From Cohnella phaseoli (GTDB taxonomy: Bacteria > Bacillota > Bacilli > Paenibacillales > Paenibacillaceae), in contig NZ_QRDZ01000003.1 of assembly GCF_003386235.1 (NCBI RefSeq), positions 124,001 through 188,000 on the forward strand: a DNA stretch of 64,000 bases, read 5' to 3'. Below are positions 18,309 to 27,177 of this stretch, in pieces (the first letter of the stretch is position 1; each line of letters opens with the position of its first letter). The notes under the pieces were generated by a model. The model saw only the letters and a program-made list of their open reading frames with translations. It had not been told where the DNA came from and did no database searches. The position numbers and the translations under genes are program-made.

Positions 18309-18569
18309 ATGGCGATCAAGCTGATCAATATCGGATTCGGCAATATCGTGTCCGCGAATCGGATTATTTCTATCGTGAGCCCTGAGTCGGCTCCGATCAA
18401 GAGGATTATCCAGGAGGCGCGGGACAGACACATGCTGATCGACGCGACCTACGGCCGCCGCACGCGCGCGGTCATTATTACGGACAGCGATCACGTGATT
18501 TTGTCGGCCGTTCAGCCGGAGACGGTTGCGCACCGGTTGTCTACCAAAGACGACGAACACGATGAATGA
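18309..18569 (+). CDS. remA: Extracellular matrix regulatory protein RemA (DUF370)
   Basis: An 86-residue protein almost identical in style to RemA of B. subtilis, which forms a ring-like DNA-binding oligomer and activates matrix and osmoprotection genes. Hallmarks are [32 protein letters not shown] and [17 protein letters not shown]. The ATG is supported by GGGGGGA at 18291-18297; upstream in-frame codons have no support. In B. subtilis yloC precedes this gene; no yloC is seen here. gmk begins 13 bp downstream of the stop. Confidence 0.95.
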   Translation: MAIKLINIGFGNIVSANRIISIVSPESAPIKRIIQEARDRHMLIDATYGRRTRAVIITDSDHVILSAVQPETVAHRLSTKDDEHDE

Positions 18570-18582
18570 ATTGGGGAACACG

Positions 18583-19209
18583 ATGAACAGAGGAATTTTG
18601 TTTGTACTGTCCGGCCCTTCGGGCGTCGGCAAAGGGACCGTTTGCTCCGCTCTGCGCGGCAAGCTGTCCGAGCTCGTGTACTCCGTGTCGGCAACGACTC
18701 GTTCTCCCCGCGAAGGAGAGCGGGACGGGGTCAACTACTTCTTCAAGACGCATGAGCAATTCAAGCGGATGATCGAGTCGGACGCGCTTCTCGAGTATGC
18801 GGAATACGTAGGCAATTACTACGGCACTCCGCGAGACTTTGTGGAGAAGACGTTGGCCGAGGGTAAGGACATCATTTTGGAGATTGAAGTGCAGGGGGCC
18901 ATCAAGGTCAGGGAGAAGTTTTCCGAGGGCGTCTTTATTTTTCTCATGCCTCCTTCGCTTAACGAGTTGAAGCAGAGAATCGTCGGCCGAGGCACAGAGT
19001 CGCAGGCGACGATCGATCATCGGCTGGCGGTGGCCGTCGAAGAGATGAACCTGCTGCACCATTACGATTATGCCGTCGTCAACGATGAGATCGATTTGGC
19101 CTGCAGCCGGATCGGCTCGATCATTACAGCGGAGCATTGCAAGCGGGAGCGTTTTCTGGGCGAGCTTTTCGAGCAGCTCGAGACGCTCAAAACCGCGGAT
19201 AACGTTTAA
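18583..19209 (+). CDS. gmk: Guanylate kinase
   Basis: A 208-residue enzyme phosphorylating GMP to GDP. The P-loop is [11 protein letters not shown] at residues 7-17. The GMP-binding segment [17 protein letters not shown] (approximate) follows, with ILEIEVQGA for the Walker B region. The ATG at 18583 has GGGGA five bases upstream; an earlier in-frame ATG at 18562 overlaps the remA stop and lacks a ribosome-binding site. It is part of the conserved remA-gmk-rpoZ-coaBC-priA order. Confidence 0.96.
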   Translation: MNRGILFVLSGPSGVGKGTVCSALRGKLSELVYSVSATTRSPREGERDGVNYFFKTHEQFKRMIESDALLEYAEYVGNYYGTPRDFVEKTLAEGKDIILEIEVQGAIKVREKFSEGVFIFLMPPSLNELKQRIVGRGTESQATIDHRLAVAVEEMNLLHHYDYAVVNDEIDLACSRIGSIITAEHCKRERFLGELFEQLETLKTADNV

Positions 19210-19226
19210 ATGAAGAGGTGAATAGC

Positions 19227-19451
19227 ATGCTATATCCATCGATCGATGAACTCGTTAAGAAAGTCGACAGCAAATATACGCTAGTTGTAGCCGCGTCCAA
19301 GCGGGCGCGCAACCTGCGCGAAGGCGTAATGTGCAATCTCGGCGCACCGAAGTCCCACAAGCAAGTTGGCGTGGCGCTTGAGGAGATCTATCACGAAGCG
19401 ATCAAAGTCGAGCACATCCATCCGGCGGTTGCGGGCGGAGAAGCGGAATAA
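19227..19451 (+). CDS. rpoZ: RNA polymerase omega subunit
   Basis: A 74-residue omega subunit, starting MLYPSIDELVKKVDSKYTLV and containing AASKRARNLREG and KSHKQVGVALEEI, the conserved fold that clamps the beta' C-terminus. GAAGAGGTG precedes the ATG at 19227; the GTG at 19218 overlaps that site. A terminator follows at 19488, so coaBC may need its own promoter within the repeat-bearing gap. Confidence 0.95.
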   Translation: MLYPSIDELVKKVDSKYTLVVAASKRARNLREGVMCNLGAPKSHKQVGVALEEIYHEAIKVEHIHPAVAGGEAE

Positions 19452-19487
19452 GAGCGACACAAAATCGTATAGGAATCGAGAGGAAGG

Positions 19488-19511
19488 ACAACCCGCGCGG
19501 TTGTTTTTTTT
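19488..19511 (+). terminator. Terminator after rpoZ
   Basis: ACAACC (19488-19493) pairs with GGTTGT (19499-19504), followed by an eight-T run. Confidence 0.8.
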
Positions 19512-19520
19512 CTAATGTAA

Positions 19521-19686
19521 GTTCAAAAAATTCGGTTTTCAGTCGAGAAGATTGGATGAAGCTCAGGGACTGAGGAGCGGAGCGCAGTGAAAGCTACGTG
19601 AGCACCGGAAGAACCGGCTGAATTCATGATTCGATGTCAAGTTTGCTTCATGGGATGCTTCGTGATCAAAATCGGATTTTTTGAAC
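19521..19686 (-). repeat. MITE-like element, copy A (166 bp, inverted relative to B and C)
   Basis: The ends are GTTCAAAAAATTCGGTTTT and its imperfect inverted copy ATCGGATTTTTTGAAC. Read on the reverse strand it lines up along its length with the copies at 23450 and 23635, sharing the start with GATCACGAAGC, the middle ATTCAGCCGG and TCACGTAG, then CTCAGTCCCT and GCTTCATCCAA. It is more diverged than the other two. It fills the gap between the rpoZ terminator and coaBC and contains no gene. Confidence 0.8.
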
Positions 19687-19721
19687 TTCCTTTTCTAGGC
19701 GGAAATGTAGGGGGAGTTAGG

Positions 19722-20951
19722 ATGAATAAGCCGCTAGCGGGCAAAACGATACTGGTAGGCGTCACAGGGGGAATTGCCGCGTACAAGGCGGCGACTCTGT
19801 GCAGTCGCCTGGTCGGCCTGGGCGCATCCGTTCGCGTCATGATGACCGAAGGAGCGACCAAATTCATTACGCCGCTGACGCTGCAGACGCTGACTCGCCA
19901 TCCGGTGGCGACGGACGTGTTCGACGAGCGGGATGCGGCGATCGTGCAGCATATCGATTGGGCGGATTCCGCCGATCTCGCGGTGGTCGCTCCGGCGACG
20001 GCCAACATGCTGTCCAAGCTTGCGAACGGCCTGGCGGACGACATGTTGAGCACAACGCTGCTGGCGACGACGGCCCCGCTGCTGATTGCACCGGCGATGA
20101 ACGTACATATGTGGGAGCATCCGGCGGTGATCGACAACGTGAATAAGCTAGCTTCAAGAGGCGTTGTGTTTGTAGAACCGGGAACCGGTCAATTGGCGTG
20201 CGGCTATGTCGGCAAAGGCAGGCTGGCCGAGCCGGACGAGATCGTGGACGCCATCGTGGCGAAGCTGATCGGGTCTAAGCCGCTGTCCGGACAGCGGGTG
20301 CTCGTTACGGCCGGGGGGACGGTAGAACGGATCGATCCCGTGCGCTATATTACGAACGACTCCTCCGGAAAAATGGGGTTCGCCATTGCCGAGGTCGCTC
20401 GCGACCGCGGCGCGGAGGTTACGCTCGTATGCGGGAGAACGGAGGCGGCCCCTCCTAACGGGGTGAATGTCGTTCATACGGACTCGGCGCTGCGGATGCG
20501 GGACGAGGTCATGAGGCGTTTGGACGGAACGGACATCGTGATCAAGGCCGCGGCGGTAGCCGACTACCGGCCCGCCAGCCGCGCAGATCAGAAAATCAAG
20601 AAATCTTCGGATTCGTTGACGCTGGAGCTCGTGCGCAATCCCGATATTTTGCAGGAGGTCGGGGAGTGGAGAGAAGCTCGCGGCAGCGGACCGTTCATCG
20701 TCGGTTTTGCTGCGGAGACTGCGGACGTGGAGAAGCATGCTTTGGACAAGCTGGCCCGCAAAAAGTGCGATCTCATTGTCGCCAACAACGTGTCCGAGGC
20801 AGGGGCAGGCTTCGGCACGGAGACGAATATCGTCAGCGTGTACGGGCGCGGCGACTTTTTTGAGCATTTGCCGCAAATGACCAAGAGGGCCGTCGCGGAG
20901 CGGCTGCTCGACATCGTTAAGGACGCGAGGAAAGGATTGGCGAATCGATGA
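19722..20951 (+). CDS. coaBC: CoaBC: phosphopantothenoylcysteine synthetase/decarboxylase
   Basis: A 409-residue bifunctional CoA enzyme. The N-terminal flavoprotein decarboxylase (1-180) has GKTILVGVTGGIAAYKA, a substrate-binding PAMNVHMWEHPA and a redox-loop cysteine in QLACGYVGKGR. The CTP-dependent synthetase domain (190-400) has RVLVTAGGTVERIDPVRYI, SSGKMGFAIAE and KAAAVADYRP. The ATG at 19722 has GGGGGAG upstream. The longer frame from 19626 reads through the MITE-like repeat and is not used. The stop overlaps the priA ATG (ATGA), so the two are coupled. Confidence 0.95.
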   Translation: MNKPLAGKTILVGVTGGIAAYKAATLCSRLVGLGASVRVMMTEGATKFITPLTLQTLTRHPVATDVFDERDAAIVQHIDWADSADLAVVAPATANMLSKLANGLADDMLSTTLLATTAPLLIAPAMNVHMWEHPAVIDNVNKLASRGVVFVEPGTGQLACGYVGKGRLAEPDEIVDAIVAKLIGSKPLSGQRVLVTAGGTVERIDPVRYITNDSSGKMGFAIAEVARDRGAEVTLVCGRTEAAPPNGVNVVHTDSALRMRDEVMRRLDGTDIVIKAAAVADYRPASRADQKIKKSSDSLTLELVRNPDILQEVGEWREARGSGPFIVGFAAETADVEKHALDKLARKKCDLIVANNVSEAGAGFGTETNIVSVYGRGDFFEHLPQMTKRAVAERLLDIVKDARKGLANR

Positions 20952-23443
20952 CGGTGGCCAGAGTGATTGTGGACGTTCCCAGCCGGGACACCGATCGGAC
21001 GTTCGACTACGCGATTCCGGAGCGACTGCGCGAATGGGTCGAGGTAGGCAGTCGGGTGGCGGTGCCGTTCGGACCGCGCAAGCTCCAAGGGATAGTAACC
21101 GCCCTGGCCGACGACGCCGAGGTTGACCGCGGGAGGCTAAAGCCGCTCGAGGAGGTGCTCGACGCAATGCCTCCGTTATCCGCGGAACTGGTCGCCTTAG
21201 GGGAATGGATCAGCCGCAGATGGCTGTGTCCGCTCACCGTCGCGCTGCAGGCGATGCTGCCCGCCGCTCTTAAGGGGCGAGCAGAGAAATATGTGCAGCA
21301 GGCCGCGGGAGCGGTCTGGTCCGATGCGGAGATCGCCCTGAGCGGCGGTCTCTTGCTCGCTTTGCGCAAAGGCAAGCCGCTAAAGCTGGCTACGTTGCTT
21401 CAGCAGTATCCCGATCAGGGAGCGCTGCTGAAGCTGTGGCTGCGGGAAGGGCGGCTGGAGGAAAGGCAGCGCGTGGAGGACCAGGTGTCGGTCAAGACGG
21501 TGCTGACGGTGTTTCCGGTCGAGACGGAGCACCTGCTGGAGGCGGCGGGGGCAATTCCGGCGCGAGCGGGCAAGCAGCGCGAGGTTGCGGCGTATTTGGC
21601 GGAGCATAACGAGCCTATTCCTTTGGCGAAGCTGGCGGAAACGCTGGCGACGACGTCCGGTACGATCCGTTCGCTGGAGGATCGGGGGCTGGTCGAGATC
21701 AGGCCGGTGACGGAGGATCGGGACCCCTATGCGGACAGGGATTTTCCGGTCAGTTCGCCGATGCGGCTGACGCCGAAGCAGGAAACGGCTTTGGCTCCGA
21801 TTCGCGAGGCACTTGACGCACGGGTAAGCAGGACGTTTTTGCTGCATGGCGTGACGGGAAGCGGCAAAACGGAAATTTATTTGCAGGCTATTCAGCGCTG
21901 CCTCGATTCGCGGCGCGAGGCGATCGTACTCGTGCCGGAAATTTCGCTGACCCCGCAAATGGTCGAGCGGTTTAAGAGCCGTTTTGGCGCTAGGGTGGCC
22001 GTGCTGCACAGCCGCCTCTCTCATGGGGAGCGCTACGACGAGTGGCGCAAAATCCGCGAAGGCAGAGCACAAGTGGCCGTAGGGGCTCGATCGGCGATTT
22101 TTGCCCCTTTTGCAAGCCTCGGACTAATTGTTATTGATGAGGAGCACGAGACTTCCTACAAGCAGGAGGAAAGTCCAAAATACCACGCTCGAGACGTCGC
22201 GATCGAGCGGGCCAAGGGTCATGGCGCGGTCGTCGTGCTCGGCTCTGCGACTCCCGCTCTCGAAACCTATGAAGCGGCCGTATATGAAGGAAGAGAGACG
22301 AAGCTGGGAGAGACGGGCTATATCGCGTTGCCGGAGCGCGTAGCGAATCGGCCGCTGCCACGCGTCCATATCGTCGACATGCGCGAGGAGCTGAAGCTGG
22401 GCAATCGGGCGATGTTCAGCCGAATGCTGGCCGACGCTATCCGCAGTCGATTGGAAAAGCAGGAGCAGATGGTGCTGCTGCTGAACCGCAGAGGATACGC
22501 CACGTTCGTCATGTGCCGTTCCTGCGGCTATACGGCGGCGTGTCCGCATTGCGAAATTGCGCTGACCTATCATCGCGGCTCGCAAAACCTGCGCTGTCAT
22601 TACTGCGGCTACTCGGAGACAGAGCCGAAAGTTTGCCCGAGCTGCGAGAGTCCTCATATCCGCTTTTTCGGAACGGGTACGCAGAAGGTGGAAGAGGCGC
22701 TGGCCGCGACGTTCCCGGGCATCCGCGTCATTCGGATGGATGTGGACACGACGACGGAAAAAGGCTCGCACGAGCGCTGGCTGTCCGAATTCCGCGAGCG
22801 CCGCGCCGACGTGCTGCTCGGCACGCAGATGGTGGCGAAGGGGCTTGATTTTCCATACGTTACACTTGTCGGGGTGCTGGCTGCGGACGCTGCGCTGCGA
22901 CTGCCGGATTTCCGCGCTTCCGAGCGCACCTTCCAATTGCTGACGCAGGTCGCCGGTCGAGCCGGACGCCACGAGCTTCCGGGCGAAGTTATCATCCAAA
23001 CCTATGACCCCGAGCACGAATCGATCACATTCGCTCAAGAGCATGACTATCTCGGATTCGCGGAACGGGCGCTTGTGCTGCGCAACCAGCTTGGGTATCC
23101 TCCCTATGGCCGCTTGATCTCCGTCACCTTTTCTCACGAGTCGGTTCCGATGCTGTTGTCGATCGGCCAGCAATTTGCGTCCGCACTCCGTGGCAAGGCC
23201 GATTCGCTGGGCATTCGTCGGGATTTCGACCTAGGTGGCGCGGCGGCGTTGGAGGTGCTTGGGCCGGTCGCTTCTCCGATTGCGAGATTGAAAGATCGCT
23301 ACAGGTTTCAATGTATGGTAAAATATCGGGGAGACATGAATGCAAGCCGTCTCGTCTCGGAAACTCTCGGAGACTTGGCGGATGCGGTGAAGAAGGGTGG
23401 CGTGCAAGTCAGCGTCGACGTAGATCCGCAAATGATGCTTTGA
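20948..23443 (+). CDS. priA: Primosomal protein N' (replication restart helicase PriA)
   Basis: An 831-residue DNA helicase restarting stalled forks. The N-terminal 3'-OH-binding domain is followed by a winged helix. The SF2 helicase core has Walker A GVTGSGKTEIY near residue 301 and DEEH near 396. A zinc module with eight cysteines (CRSCGYTAACPHC, CHYCG, CPSC, about 523-560) sits between the helicase lobes. TQMVAKGLDFP and QVAGRAGR are motifs V and VI. Two copies of the MITE-like repeat lie immediately downstream. Confidence 0.96.
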   Translation: MTVARVIVDVPSRDTDRTFDYAIPERLREWVEVGSRVAVPFGPRKLQGIVTALADDAEVDRGRLKPLEEVLDAMPPLSAELVALGEWISRRWLCPLTVALQAMLPAALKGRAEKYVQQAAGAVWSDAEIALSGGLLLALRKGKPLKLATLLQQYPDQGALLKLWLREGRLEERQRVEDQVSVKTVLTVFPVETEHLLEAAGAIPARAGKQREVAAYLAEHNEPIPLAKLAETLATTSGTIRSLEDRGLVEIRPVTEDRDPYADRDFPVSSPMRLTPKQETALAPIREALDARVSRTFLLHGVTGSGKTEIYLQAIQRCLDSRREAIVLVPEISLTPQMVERFKSRFGARVAVLHSRLSHGERYDEWRKIREGRAQVAVGARSAIFAPFASLGLIVIDEEHETSYKQEESPKYHARDVAIERAKGHGAVVVLGSATPALETYEAAVYEGRETKLGETGYIALPERVANRPLPRVHIVDMREELKLGNRAMFSRMLADAIRSRLEKQEQMVLLLNRRGYATFVMCRSCGYTAACPHCEIALTYHRGSQNLRCHYCGYSETEPKVCPSCESPHIRFFGTGTQKVEEALAATFPGIRVIRMDVDTTTEKGSHERWLSEFRERRADVLLGTQMVAKGLDFPYVTLVGVLAADAALRLPDFRASERTFQLLTQVAGRAGRHELPGEVIIQTYDPEHESITFAQEHDYLGFAERALVLRNQLGYPPYGRLISVTFSHESVPMLLSIGQQFASALRGKADSLGIRRDFDLGGAAALEVLGPVASPIARLKDRYRFQCMVKYRGDMNASRLVSETLGDLADAVKKGGVQVSVDVDPQMML

Positions 23444-23449
23444 GAGGTA

Positions 23450-23619
23450 GTTCAAAAAGTCCGGTTTTGATCACGAAGCGGGTGCGAAGATGCGGATTCG
23501 ACGTCGAATCCTGCATTCAGCCGGGCCTTGCGGTACTCACGTAGGTTTTGCCTACGCTCCGTTCCTCAGTCCCTAGCTTCATGCAACCTTCTCGGTGCTG
23601 AAAACCGAACTTTTTGAAC
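23450..23619 (+). repeat. MITE-like element, copy B (170 bp)
   Basis: It starts GTTCAAAAAGTCCGGTTTT and ends AAAACCGAACTTTTTGAAC, an imperfect terminal inverted repeat. Inside is the perfect 16-bp palindrome GATTCGACGTCGAATC and a small inverted pair ACGTAGG/CCTACG. It has no coding capacity. It begins only seven bases after the priA stop, so it may also act as the priA terminator. Confidence 0.85.
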
Positions 23620-23634
23620 CTGATTGGAAGGGAA

Positions 23635-23781
23635 GTTCAAAAAGTCCGGTTTTGATCACGAAGCGGGTGCGAAGATGCGGATTCGACGTCGAATCCTGCA
23701 TTCAGCCGGGCCTTGCGGTACTCACGTAGGTTTTGCCTACGCTCCGTTCCTCAGTCCCTAGCTTCATCCAACATGTTGAAC
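23635..23781 (+). repeat. MITE-like element, copy C (147 bp, right end shortened)
   Basis: Its first 130 or so bases match copy B, including the palindrome. It then ends early with CATGTTGAAC, missing about 20 bases of the right arm. It lies 15 bp after copy B, in direct orientation. The remaining bases to def hold only a ribosome-binding site. Confidence 0.85.
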
Positions 23782-23827
23782 TTGAATTGGAAACACAACG
23801 TTTGTAACGAAAAGGAAGGGTGCCGTT

Positions 23828-24319
23828 ATGTCCATTCGATTAATCGTGAAACACCCCGACCCCGTGCTCCGGGAAAGAGCGCAGGAAGTGACGAAATTCA
23901 ATGCCAATCTGCACAAGCTGCTGGACGACATGGCGGATACGATGTACGACGCCGACGGCGTTGGGCTCGCGGCCCCGCAGATCGGCATTTCGAAGCGCAT
24001 CATCGTCGTTGACGTCGGAGACGAACACGAGCTCATCGAGATGGTGAACCCCGAGATCGTCGTCTCAGAAGGCGAACAGCTCGGTCCCGAAGGCTGCTTA
24101 AGCATTCCAGGGCTGCAGGGAGACGTTCGCCGGGCGAATCGGATCGTGATCCGAGGACTGGACCGCTACGGCAAGCCGATTGAATATGATAGCACGGAGT
24201 TTTTGTCCAGGGCGTTTCAGCATGAAGTCGATCACCTGAACGGCGTGCTGTTCATCGACTCTGCGGAATCCGTGTACGAGGCTCGCAAACCGGAAGATCA
24301 GGAGCAGGATGGAGATTAA
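23828..24319 (+). CDS. def: Peptide deformylase
   Basis: A 163-residue Fe/Zn enzyme removing formyl groups from nascent N-termini. All three motifs are present: GVGLAAPQIG (about 44-53), EGCLSIPG (about 88-95) with the metal cysteine, and QHEVDHLNG (about 131-139) with the two metal histidines and catalytic glutamate. The short length and motif spacing fit type 1 enzymes. AAGGAAGGG precedes the ATG. fmt follows after one base, pairing formylation and deformylation. Confidence 0.96.
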   Translation: MSIRLIVKHPDPVLRERAQEVTKFNANLHKLLDDMADTMYDADGVGLAAPQIGISKRIIVVDVGDEHELIEMVNPEIVVSEGEQLGPEGCLSIPGLQGDVRRANRIVIRGLDRYGKPIEYDSTEFLSRAFQHEVDHLNGVLFIDSAESVYEARKPEDQEQDGD

Positions 24320-24320
24320 G

Positions 24321-25274
24321 ATGAAGATTTTGTTTATGGGGACGCCGCAATTCGCGGTGCCTTCCCTTGAGGCGCTGCTTGAGCGCGGATACGAGGTCGC
24401 GGCGGTTGTCACACAGCCGGATCGTCCTAAAGGCCGAAAAAGAGAGCTGACCCCGTCGCCGGTCAAAGTGTTCGCGACGGAGCGAGGTCTGCCGGTGCTG
24501 CAGCCGGAGAAGCTGCGCTCGCCCGAGGGAGTAGCCGCAGTATCGGAAATCGCGCCAGATGTAATCGTAACGGCTGCTTACGGACAAATTTTGCCGAAGT
24601 CGGTGCTTGCTTTGCCGCGTCTTGGATGCATCAATGTGCACGGCTCGCTGCTCCCGCGTTACCGGGGGGGAGCGCCGATCCAACGTTCGATCATCGACGG
24701 CGAGAAGGTGACGGGCGTGACGCTGATGTATATGGCGGAAGGGCTCGACACCGGAGATATGATTGCCAAAGTCGAGGTGCCGATTACGGACGAAGATACG
24801 GCTGGCACGATGTTCGAGAAGCTGAGCGAGGCGGGTTCCAAGCTGCTGCTCGAGTGGTTGCCGCGGATCGCGGACGGTACAGCCGGGCGTACGCCGCAAA
24901 TCGACGAAGAGTCGACCTATGCGCCGAATTTGTCGCGAGAGGACGAAAAGCTCGATTGGTCGCAGAGCTCGCGTCGGATTTTCGATCGAGTGCGAGGGCT
25001 GAACCCGATGGCCGGAGGCTTTACCTTTTTGGGCGGCGAAGTGTTTAAAGTGTGGGGCTGCGCCATTCCGTCGCCGTCGGACGCCGAGTTGCGTTCCGAG
25101 TGGACTGAGTATGCTCCGGGAGCCGTACTGGAGACTGGTGCGTTCGGTATTCGCGTGCGGACTGGAGACGGTAGCATCGTACTAACGGACGTTCAGCCTG
25201 CCGGCAAAAAAGCGCTGAAAGCAGCGGAGTTCGCTAAAGGAGCCCGTCTGGCTCCCGGCAAGACGCTCGGGTAA
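24321..25274 (+). CDS. fmt: Methionyl-tRNA formyltransferase
   Basis: A 317-residue enzyme formylating initiator Met-tRNA. It begins MKILFMGTPQFAVPSLEALL. The catalytic core shows INVHGSLLPRYRGGAPIQ (about 106-123) with the Asn-His pair, and TLMYMAEGLDTGDM with the catalytic aspartate. The C-terminal OB-fold domain contains RVRGLNPMAGGF. The ATG at 24321 has GGAG six bases upstream; the ATG at 24309 overlaps the def 3' end and is less likely. The stop lies inside the terminator hairpin. Confidence 0.96.
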   Translation: MKILFMGTPQFAVPSLEALLERGYEVAAVVTQPDRPKGRKRELTPSPVKVFATERGLPVLQPEKLRSPEGVAAVSEIAPDVIVTAAYGQILPKSVLALPRLGCINVHGSLLPRYRGGAPIQRSIIDGEKVTGVTLMYMAEGLDTGDMIAKVEVPITDEDTAGTMFEKLSEAGSKLLLEWLPRIADGTAGRTPQIDEESTYAPNLSREDEKLDWSQSSRRIFDRVRGLNPMAGGFTFLGGEVFKVWGCAIPSPSDAELRSEWTEYAPGAVLETGAFGIRVRTGDGSIVLTDVQPAGKKALKAAEFAKGARLAPGKTLG

Positions 25275-25289
25275 TCCCGGGCTTTTTTT
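25265..25289 (+). terminator. Terminator overlapping the fmt stop codon
   Basis: GCTCGGG (25265-25271) pairs with CCCGGGC (25276-25282), with TAAT as the loop including the TAA stop. A seven-T run follows. Confidence 0.85.
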
Positions 25290-25314
25290 GATGATTTGGT
25301 ATTTGGTGGGCGGT

Positions 25315-25680
25315 TAACGGTCTGCGAGACCGTAAGTGACGACGTTCGTAGGAAAAATGTAGGCGTAACGGCCTGCGAGACCGTAAGAGGCAGCATGTGT
25401 GGGGGAAATGTAGGTGTAACGGTCTGAGAGACCGTTAGAGGCAGCGTGCGTGGGAAAAATGTAGGTTTAACGGTCTACGAGACCGTAAGAGGCAGCGTGC
25501 GTGGGGAAAATGTAGGTGTAACGGTCTACGAGACCGTAAGAGGCGATGTTCGTGGAGAAAATGTAGGTGTAACGGTCTGAGAGACCGTAAGAGGCAGCGT
25601 GCGTGGAGAAAATGTAAGTGTAACGGTCTACGAGACCGTAAGAGACGACGTTCGTGGGGAAAATGTAGGTGTAACGGTCT
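25315..25680. repeat. 51-bp tandem repeat array of hairpins (7 copies plus a partial)
   Basis: Units start exactly at 25315, 25366, 25417, 25468, 25519, 25570 and 25621, with a partial eighth at 25672-25680. Each begins TAACGGTCTACGAGACCGTA or a near variant. This contains the palindrome ACGGTCT-NNN-AGACCGT and is followed by a more variable half ending AAAATGTAGGTG. Substitutions inside the arms are rare. The array fills the fmt-rsmB gap. A reverse-strand frame through it is only a by-product of the 51-bp (17-codon) period. Its function is unknown. Confidence 0.92.
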
Positions 25681-25756
25681 CATTTGTGTAGCGGTAAACG
25701 CAACTATTTCGACTAAAGCGTGTATTAAGAAATCAGGTAAGATGAGGATGCGAATA

Positions 25757-27157
25757 ATGACAAAGACGATTCGAATGCCTGGAGGCAAGCCGCAGGGAGC
25801 TCGCGAGGTGGCGATGAGCGTGCTGCACAATGTGGAGACGCGGGGCGCATACAGCGGGCTTGAGCTGAATCAGGCGCTTCAGGCGGCGGGATTGTCGCGC
25901 CCTGATGCGGGGCTGGCGACCGAGCTGGTATATGGGACGATTCAACGGCTCAATACGATTGATTATGCTTTGCAGAGCCGGGTGAAGGGCTGGCCTAAGA
26001 AAATAGAGCCGTGGGTGCGCGCGTTGTTAAGAATGAGCTACTATCAGCTGCGATGGCTGACTCGCGTGCCTGCCCATGCGGTAGTCGACGAAGCGGTCAC
26101 GATCGCGAAGAAACGCGGACACGGCGGCATCGGCGGGCTCGTAAACGGCGTACTGCGCGCCGTACAGCGGGAAGGCTTCGCAGGTTCGCTGCCCCAGGGC
26201 TTGAAAACCGCGGAGCGGATCTCGCTTGAGCACAGTCATCCGCTTTGGTTGGTGGAGCGCTGGTTGGCCGAGTTCGGCGAAGCGGCGACCGAGCGGATGT
26301 GCGCCGCGAACAATGAGCCGCCGCACGTCTCGGCGCGTATCAATCCGCTTAAGACGACGCGCGATGAGATTCTTGCGAAGATGGCGGAGGCTGGAATCGA
26401 GGCTGCACCTTCGCGGCTGGCTTCGGAAGGAATTGTTGCGGTGCGTTCCGGCAATCTGGTGCATACGGAGTGGTACAAGCAAGGCTGTTTTACCGTGCAG
26501 GACGAGAGCTCGATGCTTGTCGCTTCCGTCGCCGATCCGCGTCCGGGCATGAAGGTGCTCGACTGCTGCGCCGCGCCGGGAGGCAAGACGACGCATCTTG
26601 CGGAGAAGATGAAAGACGAAGGAATCGTCGTCGCCAACGACGTTCATCCTCACAAGGAGGAGCTGATCAAGCAGCAGGCCGAACGTCTTGACCTCGCCAG
26701 CGTGCGGACGATGACCGGGGATGCGCTGGAGCTGGCCGACAAGCTGACGCCGGAATCGTTCGACGTCGTGCTGCTTGATGCTCCCTGCTCCGGACTCGGA
26801 GTTATTCGCCGAAAGCCGGAAATCAAATGGAACAAGACCGCTGCGGATATCGCCGCTCTGGCGGAATTGCAAGTCCGCCTGCTCGACCGGGCCCAAGCGC
26901 TGGTCAAACCGGGCGGAACGCTCGTCTACAGCACGTGCACGATCGCCTCGGAGGAGAACGGAGACGCGATCCGCCTGTTTCTGGAGCGCCATCCGGCGTT
27001 CTCTCTCGATCCCGAAGGCTGGCCTGAAGAAACGCTTAAATCTGTTCGCGAGGCGGGGCGCCTTACCGAGCCTTTCTCCGGCATGTTGCAGCTGCTTCCC
27101 GACATGTTCGGAAGCGACGGCTTTTTCATCGCGCGGCTGCGGAAGCAAAACGGATAA
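25757..27157 (+). CDS. rsmB: 16S rRNA (cytosine-967-C5)-methyltransferase RsmB
   Basis: A 466-residue protein with an N-terminal NusB-like domain (about 10-130) and a C-terminal Rossmann methyltransferase. Motifs are VLDCCAAPGGKTTHLAEKM for SAM binding, DAPCSGLGVIRRKPE with one catalytic cysteine, and VYSTCTIASEENG with the second. Three in-frame ATGs (25742, 25748, 25757) are possible; 25757 has TGAGG nine bases upstream. It is the first gene after the tandem hairpin array. rlmN follows after 20 bp. Confidence 0.93.
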   Translation: MTKTIRMPGGKPQGAREVAMSVLHNVETRGAYSGLELNQALQAAGLSRPDAGLATELVYGTIQRLNTIDYALQSRVKGWPKKIEPWVRALLRMSYYQLRWLTRVPAHAVVDEAVTIAKKRGHGGIGGLVNGVLRAVQREGFAGSLPQGLKTAERISLEHSHPLWLVERWLAEFGEAATERMCAANNEPPHVSARINPLKTTRDEILAKMAEAGIEAAPSRLASEGIVAVRSGNLVHTEWYKQGCFTVQDESSMLVASVADPRPGMKVLDCCAAPGGKTTHLAEKMKDEGIVVANDVHPHKEELIKQQAERLDLASVRTMTGDALELADKLTPESFDVVLLDAPCSGLGVIRRKPEIKWNKTAADIAALAELQVRLLDRAQALVKPGGTLVYSTCTIASEENGDAIRLFLERHPAFSLDPEGWPEETLKSVREAGRLTEPFSGMLQLLPDMFGSDGFFIARLRKQNG

Positions 27158-27177
27158 TTTTATGATAAAATGAACGA

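Noticed and set aside
19626..19721. Upstream extension of coaBC
   Set aside because: The extra 32 codons lie largely in the MITE-like repeat copy A. The ATG at 19722 has a strong ribosome-binding site and gives the usual N-terminus.
25315..25680. CRISPR array
   Set aside because: The whole 51-bp unit is conserved, including the part that would be spacer, and no cas genes are present.
25435..25830. Reverse-strand 131-codon frame with a repeated RPLHLHF motif
   Set aside because: It is created by the 51-bp (17-codon) tandem DNA repeat, and its start lies inside rsmB. The repeated peptide is a by-product.
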